Source of the DNA: Nitrososphaeraceae archaeon
GTDB taxonomy: Archaea > Thermoproteota > Nitrososphaeria > Nitrososphaerales > Nitrososphaeraceae
Assembly: GCA_013114725.1 (NCBI GenBank)
Contig: QCWD01000002.1
Coordinates: forward strand, 1-60,019
DNA length: 60,019 nt
Reading direction: 5' to 3'
Numbering within the stretch: position 1 is the stretch's first letter; the number at the start of each line of letters is the position of its first letter. Below the pieces are notes generated by a model. It made no database searches. It saw nothing but the letters and a program-made list of their open reading frames with translations, and was not told the origin of the DNA. Shown piece after piece: positions 53,956-60,019 of the stretch. The translations under genes and the position numbers were made by a program.

Positions 53956-54879
53956 ATGACGAAACAAATTACATCGATTTTATTCATTTCTTTGCCGATA
54001 ACAATTACTATGGGAATATTATTTCCTTCTATTGGTAAGATATTATCACATAATCTATTACTAATGTTAGCGATATTACTATTTTTAAATCTTTTAAAAT
54101 TAGATTTAAAAGATCTCTTGACTTTTTTCCTAAAACCAAAATTTTTATTATTATTTACTTGTCTGAAGTTGATAATAATACCATTATTTTTTTTGTGGGT
54201 GTTTAATTTAATTTATCCAAGCATGTCTTTGGCAGTTTTTTTATTAGCTGGGATTTCCACTGGATTAGGAGCACCATTTGTGGCAAATTTTACTGGAGCA
54301 AAACTATCAATTGTGGTAGGAACCACAATAATCAGTTCATTATTTGTACCTATAAGTTTACCTACTTTAACATACATAATATTTCAAGAAAATTTTTCTA
54401 TTCCCTATCTTGAAATGATTGCTTTATTATTTTTTGCATTGATATTGCCATTAATGGTCAGTTTCCTAAGTCAAAAATATTTACCAAAATTCATAACAAA
54501 ATTAGAGAAATGCTCCTTTCAGTTATCGATTGTTTTGATAATAATTATAAACTATACAGTTTTTTCTATGTATTCGGAATTATTTACATTAAATCCCAAA
54601 CAAGTAATTATTACTTTGTTTATTGCATCAACTCTATTCATCATCTTTGGAATAATAGGATTTTATTTTGTAAAAATAATTAAAAATTATTCTAGAGATG
54701 AGCAATTTGGTGGATTTATTAGTATGGCATATATAAATAATCTTGTCGTAATAGTTTTTACTACGAATTTTTTTGATTGGCAAATTGCGGCATTAGCTGC
54801 TATGTATAATTTACCATACTACATTGGAATAATTGTGTTAAGAGAGATTAGTGAGAAGGTTTATGGAAAAAAGTTGTAA
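53956..54879 (+). CDS. BASS/ACR3-type sodium-dependent transporter
   Basis: 307 aa, about nine to ten membrane helices. The family's core is visible: LRLDLKDLL-like stretch at LLKLDLKDLLTFFLKPK, FLLAGISTGLGAPFVANFTG (the crossover region) and IGFYFVKIIKNYSRDEQFGG, with YINNLVVIVFTTNFF near the end. Members carry bile acids, pantoate, arsenite or other organic anions with Na+. The substrate is unknown. Monocistronic or the first gene of a row with htrA (88 nt gap). Confidence 0.82.
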   Translation: MTKQITSILFISLPITITMGILFPSIGKILSHNLLLMLAILLFLNLLKLDLKDLLTFFLKPKFLLLFTCLKLIIIPLFFLWVFNLIYPSMSLAVFLLAGISTGLGAPFVANFTGAKLSIVVGTTIISSLFVPISLPTLTYIIFQENFSIPYLEMIALLFFALILPLMVSFLSQKYLPKFITKLEKCSFQLSIVLIIIINYTVFSMYSELFTLNPKQVIITLFIASTLFIIFGIIGFYFVKIIKNYSRDEQFGGFISMAYINNLVVIVFTTNFFDWQIAALAAMYNLPYYIGIIVLREISEKVYGKKL

Positions 54880-54967
54880 CAATACAATCTATTTTAAAGA
54901 ATTATGAACAAAATGCAAGAAATAGATAAAAAAAAATAGAAGGTAATACAAACTACCAATACCAGAG

Positions 54968-56068
54968 ATGCATAGTTTAAAAATACTTATTCTAATTATG
55001 GCAGTAGCAGTTATTGTACCGGTACATGAAAGTTTTTTTGCTAAAACGCATGCGTTCAACGAACCAAACTCAGATATCGGTAGCAAATCACTTAATACAT
55101 TATTTGAATCGGTGAAGAATTCCATAGTACAGATAACAAAATCTATTCCTTCCACTAATCCAGCAGATCCTATCAATGAAAATAAAACTTCATTAGGAAC
55201 AGGATTTATATACGATAATCTAGGTCACATTGTTACAAACAATCATGTAGTAGAAAATGCAAAATTAGTTGATGTAACATTTATGAACGGTGACAGATAT
55301 GTTGCAAATGTTACCGGTACAGATTTGTATAGTGACCTTGCTGTGATTAAAATTATTGATAATACGACGTCATTACCGCAACCACTATTAATTGGAAATT
55401 CTTCTGAACTTAGAGTTGGTGACCAGGTAATAGCTATTGGAAATCCGTTTGGATTAGAAGGCTCAATGACTACAGGCATAGTTAGTCAAATCGGAAGATT
55501 ATTGTCAGTGGATCAAAAAGGATTTTCAATACCAAATGCTATCCAAACTGATGCCCTTATAAATCCAGGAAATTCAGGAGGTCCGTTGTTAAATACAAAT
55601 GGCGAAGTTGTGGGAGTTAATACTGCGGGTATTTTTCCTAGTGGAATTGGTTTAGCAGTTCCATCAAATGCAGTAACTAAAATAATTCCAATTTTGATCA
55701 AGGATGGAAACTATTCACATCCTTGGTTAGGCATTACAGGTAGCACTGTTTCAAACGATATTGTAAAAAGAGAAGGATTAGATAAGAAGGTTAAAGGAAT
55801 TATTGTGGATTCAATTATAAAATCAAGTCCAGCAGATAAAGCAGGCATAAATGGTACTATAATTAATCAATACAGGGAAAAACATGGAGGAGATGTAGTT
55901 ATAGCAATGGATGGAAAACAGATAATAAAGATCGAGGATTTGATTTCATATCTTGAGACTGATAAATCTGTAAATGACAATATTACCTTATCTATAATCA
56001 GAGATTCTAATTTGATAAACAAAACCATACAGTTAGAGGAAAGACCTAAGAATAATGCTACAAAATAA
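54968..56068 (+). CDS. HtrA/DegP-type serine protease with PDZ domain
   Basis: 366 aa. An N-terminal signal segment (KILILIMAVAVIVPV) marks it as exported. The trypsin-like triad is H93 (IVTNNHVVENA), D123 (TDLYSDLAVIKI) and S203 (ALINPGNSGGPLLN). A PDZ domain follows (about 255-355): HPWLGITGSTVSNDIVKREG, SSPADKAGINGTII, GGDVVIAMDGKQIIKIEDLI. Such enzymes remove damaged exported proteins. It lies directly upstream of the copper oxidase operon, separated by a palindromic operator. Confidence 0.93.
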   Translation: MHSLKILILIMAVAVIVPVHESFFAKTHAFNEPNSDIGSKSLNTLFESVKNSIVQITKSIPSTNPADPINENKTSLGTGFIYDNLGHIVTNNHVVENAKLVDVTFMNGDRYVANVTGTDLYSDLAVIKIIDNTTSLPQPLLIGNSSELRVGDQVIAIGNPFGLEGSMTTGIVSQIGRLLSVDQKGFSIPNAIQTDALINPGNSGGPLLNTNGEVVGVNTAGIFPSGIGLAVPSNAVTKIIPILIKDGNYSHPWLGITGSTVSNDIVKREGLDKKVKGIIVDSIIKSSPADKAGINGTIINQYREKHGGDVVIAMDGKQIIKIEDLISYLETDKSVNDNITLSIIRDSNLINKTIQLEERPKNNATK

Positions 56069-56084
56069 AGATATTTGGTAAATA

Positions 56085-56125
56085 ATGTTAGATTATACTA
56101 ACATTTATTTACTTGTTTAACAAAT
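56085..56125 (+). promoter_or_regulatory. Palindromic operator and TATA box of the MCO-ZIP-DtxR operon
   Basis: ATGTTAG (56085-56091) and CTAACAT (56098-56104) form a perfect 7-bp palindrome with a 6-nt spacer; the arms extend imperfectly with flanking AAATA/TTTATT. A TATA-like AAATATAAATA follows at about 56122-56132, 10-20 nt before the ATG at 56142. Its position suits repression by the DtxR/MntR-type regulator encoded last in the operon. Confidence 0.6.
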
Positions 56126-56141
56126 ATAAATACATCTATAC

Positions 56142-57203
56142 ATGAAATTATCACTAGTAACTTTTGTTATAATAGTACTTAACATAACCATATTTCTTAA
56201 TATTAATTCAGTTAAGACTAGTTTTGCTGATGATTTTGAAAACAGTATCACCAATAGACATGTTACAGGCTATAATATCCCAAAAACAACAGGAGAAATA
56301 CTTGATCCCACAACATCATCCATAAAAGAAATTGACGGTGTGATAGAGCCTAATAAATATCTGAGAGAATTTAACTATGGCAAAGTATCTGTATTAGAAA
56401 ATGGAACTACGTTAAGAGAATTTACGTTGATTGCAAATGATAATCTAATAAAAGAAATTTCTCCTGGAGTATATTTTAATGTATGGACATTTAATGGAAC
56501 AGTCCCCGGCCCCACAATTAGAGCCACAGAAGGAGATATAGTAAAAATAAATTTTGTTAATAATGGAGCAAAATTTCATACATTTCATACACATGGAATT
56601 CATAAATCAGAAATGGATGGAGTTTTCGAATTAGTAGGTCCTGGAGGAAAGTTTACGTATGAATTTATTGCAGAACCATATGGGATATTTCCATATCATT
56701 GTCACGTTCAACCATTAGAGGAACATATAAACCATGGATTATATGGAGCCTTCATAATTGATCCCAAGACACCAAGAGAAACTGCTGATGAATTAGTAAT
56801 GATAATGAATGGATATGATACCGATTTTGATATGGAAAATAACTTTTACACGGTTAATGGTATCCCATACTATTACATGCATCATCCTATACAAATTGAA
56901 AAAAACAAATTGATAAGGATCTATCTTGTAAACATGCTAGAATATGATCAAATAAATAATTTTCATTTACATGCCAATATGTTTAATTTTTATAATAGTG
57001 GAACAAAGAAAACGCCTGATCTATATACAGATATCGTAACTATGAGTCAGGGTGAGAGAGGAATTATAGAATTTAGTTATAAATATCCCGGAGCTTATAT
57101 GTTTCATGCCCATAAAACAGAGTTTGCAGAAAAGGGATGGATGTCATTATTCATGGTGAAAGATATGCAAAATTCGAGTAAATTTGTAAATAGTAATAAT
57201 TGA
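56142..57203 (+). CDS. Exported two-domain multicopper oxidase
   Basis: 353 aa with a signal peptide (VTFVIIVLNITIFLNI). Domain 1 has FNGTVPGPTIRATEGDIV, HTFHTHGIH (HxH copper ligands) and IFPYHCHVQPLEEHINHGLY, whose Cys and flanking His bind type 1 and trinuclear copper. Domain 2 has NNFHLHANMFNFYNS and GAYMFHAHKTEFAEKGWMS, giving HxH pairs but no Cys. The type 1 site is therefore only in domain 1. Length and pattern fit two-domain laccase-like oxidases, common in Nitrososphaerota. It heads an operon with a ZIP transporter and a DtxR-type regulator, which suggests metal handling. Confidence 0.9.
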   Translation: MKLSLVTFVIIVLNITIFLNINSVKTSFADDFENSITNRHVTGYNIPKTTGEILDPTTSSIKEIDGVIEPNKYLREFNYGKVSVLENGTTLREFTLIANDNLIKEISPGVYFNVWTFNGTVPGPTIRATEGDIVKINFVNNGAKFHTFHTHGIHKSEMDGVFELVGPGGKFTYEFIAEPYGIFPYHCHVQPLEEHINHGLYGAFIIDPKTPRETADELVMIMNGYDTDFDMENNFYTVNGIPYYYMHHPIQIEKNKLIRIYLVNMLEYDQINNFHLHANMFNFYNSGTKKTPDLYTDIVTMSQGERGIIEFSYKYPGAYMFHAHKTEFAEKGWMSLFMVKDMQNSSKFVNSNN

Positions 57204-57227
57204 ATATACGGAGATAGATAAATACAA

Positions 57228-58493
57228 TTGAACTATGATGAACAGAATAGTTTAACTCTAAAGATTAGAAACATAATACTTATTTTTATTCCAATAATAA
57301 TTATGTTTCTAATGATAATTTCATTATTTGGACCATTTGGTCAATCACTTTTAAATATTGGAATAGCCTTACCAAAAATAGATATAGAGAAAGTTGAATT
57401 TTATGAAGATAATACAATTTTTGCTTTTGTAAGAAATGTTGGACAAAATACAATAAACATTTCACAAGTCGATATCAACGATAGAATTTTACCTGCAGTA
57501 ATCGAACCAGATAGAAGTTTGCAAAGATTGGAAGGATCAAAAATAATCATTCCTTTCTCATGGAACAGAGGAGAAAGTTACGAAGTAGGAGTTACTACTG
57601 ATGATGGTACTAGATTTAGCAAAATTGTTAGTGCAGCAATTGAAACTCCAAAAATAGGTCTATCACAATTTGGTGCATATGCATTAATTGGAATATATGT
57701 AGGAGTAATTCCGGTTTTTGCAGGATTGTTATGGTATCCAATTATGAGAGGTCTTGACAAAAACAAATATAATTTTATTATGAGTATCACCGTGGGATTA
57801 TTGTTTTTTTTAGGAATAGATGCAATGATAGAATCTAACGAATTAGCTGTAAAAAATTTTCCTGATCCATCAAAGATCCAATTATTAATAATAATAACAA
57901 CATTAATTTCTTTAATTAGTCTTATTTTCATATCTAGTAAACTAATTAAAAAGAAAAGTAATCGTAATGAAAATCATGATAAAAACAATGTACATGAAGT
58001 AATTAAATCAGACAGAGCAGTGGAATCAGAATCCAAATACTTGAATCCGTTTTCATTATCACTTATGATATCTATAGGAATTGGATTACATAATTTCGGG
58101 GAAGGATTGATAATAGGTTCGTCCATATTGCTTGGAGAACTAGCACTTACTATATTTCTCATAATAGGATTCACTATTCATAATACAACTGAAGGATTGG
58201 CAATAGTTTCTCCATTATCAAAAACAAAATCGAGGAATATTAAGAGACTTATTATTTACGGATTGATAGCAGGCATCCCAACAATAGGTGGTACGTGGAT
58301 AGGAGGTTTTTCATTTTCTAATCTAACTACAATATTATTTTTAGCTGTAGGGTCCGGCGCCATATTTCAAGTAATATACTATATTACAATTGATTTAATA
58401 AATAAAAATAAAGATATACTTTCCAATGGTTACATAATTAGTGGTTTTATTATTGGAATTATTTTCATGTATGCTACAGGCATATTCTTATAA
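57228..58493 (+). CDS. ZIP-family metal transporter with an extracytoplasmic domain
   Basis: 421 aa. The N-terminal part (about 1-130) has one membrane helix and a beta domain outside (DIEKVEFYEDNTIFAFVRNV, then VGVTTDDGTRFSKIV). The C-terminal 290 residues are the ZIP core with the metal motifs GIGLHNFGEGLIIGSSI and IIGFTIHNTTEGLAIVSP and a charged cytoplasmic loop (KKSNRNENHDKNN). It imports Zn, Mn or Fe. The start is TTG at 57228, 24 nt after the oxidase stop. Confidence 0.9.
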   Translation: MNYDEQNSLTLKIRNIILIFIPIIIMFLMIISLFGPFGQSLLNIGIALPKIDIEKVEFYEDNTIFAFVRNVGQNTINISQVDINDRILPAVIEPDRSLQRLEGSKIIIPFSWNRGESYEVGVTTDDGTRFSKIVSAAIETPKIGLSQFGAYALIGIYVGVIPVFAGLLWYPIMRGLDKNKYNFIMSITVGLLFFLGIDAMIESNELAVKNFPDPSKIQLLIIITTLISLISLIFISSKLIKKKSNRNENHDKNNVHEVIKSDRAVESESKYLNPFSLSLMISIGIGLHNFGEGLIIGSSILLGELALTIFLIIGFTIHNTTEGLAIVSPLSKTKSRNIKRLIIYGLIAGIPTIGGTWIGGFSFSNLTTILFLAVGSGAIFQVIYYITIDLINKNKDILSNGYIISGFIIGIIFMYATGIFL

Positions 58494-58511
58494 TTGTAAA
58501 GTGATAGTGGC

Positions 58512-59021
58512 ATGAATAAGAATATAGGACATTATAAAAAGATAAATCAAGGAAGTAATATTCTAAATAATAATTTGGATATTACAAGGTTAGAATCCAT
58601 AAAGAATGCGAATTCTTCCAAGAAAGTATATGACAGTACTGCAAGAATGGAGGATTACTTAGAGGTAATATTCGAATTAGTACAGAATAAAGGTTATGCA
58701 ACAACTGTAGATATTTCCAAATATTTGAATGTAAGATCACCTAGTGTTACAAAAATGGTACAACGATTAGACGAAAACGGATTATTAGAATATGAAAAAT
58801 ATCGCGGTATTAGATTAACAGAAAAAGGAATACAGATTGCAATAAGCACTCGTAAGAAACATGAATTGTTGTCAGAATTTTTTCGATTAATTGGAGTAGA
58901 TAAAGAAACAGCAGACAAAGATGCAGAAGGACTTGAACACCATTTACATCCGGAGAGTATCAAGAAACTTGAGAAATTTGTAAACTTTTTAAAAAAAAAT
59001 CAAGAATTATTTAATAATTGA
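58512..59021 (+). CDS. DtxR/MntR-family metal-dependent repressor
   Basis: 169 aa. After a 40-residue polar extension the DtxR core begins: RMEDYLEVIFELVQNKGYAT, the helix-turn-helix TVDISKYLNVRSPSVTKMVQ, RLDENGLLEYEKYRGIRLTE and the dimer domain EFFRLIGVDKETADKDAEGL with EHHLHPESIKKLEKF. In MntR/IdeR proteins Asp, Glu and His residues of these helices bind the metal. It lies 18 nt after the ZIP gene and probably represses its own operon through the palindrome at 56085. Confidence 0.9.
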   Translation: MNKNIGHYKKINQGSNILNNNLDITRLESIKNANSSKKVYDSTARMEDYLEVIFELVQNKGYATTVDISKYLNVRSPSVTKMVQRLDENGLLEYEKYRGIRLTEKGIQIAISTRKKHELLSEFFRLIGVDKETADKDAEGLEHHLHPESIKKLEKFVNFLKKNQELFNN

Positions 59022-59221
59022 TAATGAAAGAAAATTCAAAAATCGGTTTTGTAAAAATCATCATGTATTAACAAATTTATCATTCTATGAACATTATACG
59101 CAATACACCTTTATCAATTCCTTATTTTGCATTCTTATTATAAATGGCATAATGATACATTCACTTGATGTATGTTTTGCATACTCTGAGTGACACAATA
59201 GTTTCATCTACGTCACTCTGG

Positions 59222-59554
59222 TCATATAGAATCTTTTGTATCAATTTTTATTACATTTGCATATTTAGAGTCGTCCATACCAGTGTCCTCATACAATGGA
59301 TTTGTGTCCAAGCAATGGAATAATGGTCATTGCCACCACTTCTTAGTCCAGTCGACATATGAAATATTAAAAGGATTTGAATTTATGTCGTAGATTAAAT
59401 TAGAAATGTCAAGATTTGTGCTATTTACAAATGTAGTTTTATGGAAATTTCCCGCACCACATGTCCTTAAATTCACAGAATTTAAAAGTAAAATTAAAAT
59501 CATTATAAAAAACTTGTAACCTGAAAAAATTTTCTCATCATAAACACTAAACAA
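59222..59554 (-). pseudogene. Decayed exported protein gene
   Basis: From the ATG at 59554 a signal-like segment (FFIMILILLLNSVNL) leads to ISYVDWTKKWWQ and then a TGA at 59327-59329. Reading through, the same frame continues PLFHCLDTNPLYEDTGMDDS to a second stop at 59222. WTKKWWQW and NPLxxDTG match a family of thaumarchaeal exported proteins that I recall only by pattern; a Trp codon to TGA change would explain the break. The rest of the domain is gone. Confidence 0.4.
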
Positions 59555-59799
59555 ATTAAATTTAATGAACTTTATTCTTTCCCAACCATGAATGTTATAT
59601 ATTATTAAAGGCTTGTTAAATTCATAAGAGATAGAATATTAACAATAATGATAATGTTTTTATTTCAAAATTTGTGTTAATAGGAGTAAGATTTATAATT
59701 TTAGTATATCAAAATAGATATGTTAATGTAGGATAATTTTCACACCGCTGTAGTTTTCTAGCCTAAATTTTTTTTCATGATATCATGTTACATCGTTAC
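59555..59799. other. AT-rich intergenic stretch
   Basis: Neither this stretch nor 59022-59221 contains a convincing gene, RNA or operator. Both show only scattered AT-rich sequence. A promoter for the decayed gene could lie just above 59554. Confidence 0.3.
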
Positions 59800-59934
59800 A
59801 AAAACAGTATCCAAAAAAATCGATATCGGATATTTTATAATAATAGTGGACGTTCTATTTCTTTCAAATTTGATAGTCACAGATAAGAAATAGGACATTC
59901 AAAGCTATAGATCTTTTGTTAAATTCACAGAATC
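59800..59934 (-). mobile_element. IS6-like insertion sequence fragment, copy 3
   Basis: Sequence from about 59838 to 59934 matches the outer end and 5' part of copies 1 and 2 (for example GGACGTTCTATTTC, AGAAATAGGACATTC and CTATAGATCTTTTGTTAAAT on the plus strand). Similarity fades left of about 59800, so only the N-terminal fifth of the element remains. Confidence 0.7.
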
Positions 59935-60019
59935 CGAAAAAGTGATATTGTTCTTTAGTTCGGTATTTTTATGATTGATTTTGTTTCAGATTCTTCAGAT
60001 AATGTTACTGAAAAAAAAG

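Noticed and set aside
1-60019. tRNA, rRNA or CRISPR features
   Set aside because: I looked for T-loop-like GGTTCRANYCC in gaps and for regularly spaced repeats on both strands and found none. A tRNA or rRNA search program would settle it.

Overview
The window looks like a low-GC, loosely packed chromosome segment of a Nitrososphaerota (Thaumarchaeota) archaeon. Supporting signs are archaeal information and division genes (Pelota, two ESCRT-III/CdvB-type proteins, a PAC2 protein, TrmB, HxlR and DtxR regulators), an F420:NADP oxidoreductase, a heme-copper oxidase whose subunit II carries a plastocyanin domain, half-size heme A synthases, a copper-rich exported proteome, and TATA-box promoters. 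No ammonia monooxygenase, rRNA, tRNA or CRISPR was seen, so ammonia oxidation cannot be asserted. The spacing and the number of broken genes would fit a large-genome soil or sediment lineage such as Nitrosocosmicus relatives, but that is inference.

Layout. 0-12 kb is accessory: small membrane proteins, a broken FMN-binding gene, a class I photolyase with no ordinary start codon, a CarH-like B12-binding protein, a GNAT, a PAC2 operon, an NAD-binding membrane protein, a dead IS6-like element, and a divergent HxlR/Cys-rich pair. 12-22 kb holds a glycosyltransferase, IleS, NAD(P)H-hydrate dehydratase, a TrmB regulator facing an ESCRT-III-like gene, and a tandem SDR resembling the N-terminal half of bifunctional malonyl-CoA reductase. 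22.4-26.2 kb is the terminal oxidase operon on the minus strand (small membrane subunit, CoxII-plastocyanin, CoxI, membrane plastocyanin, CtaA). 26-31.3 kb holds a histidine phosphatase, F420 reductase, HtpX, an aminotransferase and a second dead IS copy. 31.3-41.2 kb holds CutA, Pelota, a zinc peptidase, a sulfurtransferase, CdvB, endonuclease III and assimilatory sulfate reduction genes, with ATP sulfurylase frameshifted. 41-48.9 kb holds a SelD/PurM-like protein, PyrK/PyrD, a TatD plus TIM-barrel pair, a second CtaA and a TRIC-like channel. 48.9-53.1 kb is amino-acid and acyl-CoA catabolism. 53-59 kb is an export and metal region: HtrA, a two-domain multicopper oxidase, a ZIP transporter and a DtxR/MntR regulator. 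The right end holds a decayed gene and a third IS fragment.

The strongest candidate for an undescribed system is at 3.3-7.1 kb. Three promoters each carry two direct copies of TTAGCAC, 18-19 nt apart, and the second copy abuts the TATA box. They drive the CarH-like gene itself, a 107-aa unknown gene, and the small-membrane-protein/PAC2 operon. The CarH-like protein keeps the Wx9EH and ExHxxG cobalamin motifs but has a non-MerR N-terminus, and it lies next to a photolyase. This suggests a B12- or light-responsive archaeal regulon. Other notable points are a 302-bp near-identical plastocyanin segment shared by two oxidase-operon genes, clear operator arrays for the HxlR, TrmB and DtxR regulators, and two IS copies that share the same inactivating lesions.
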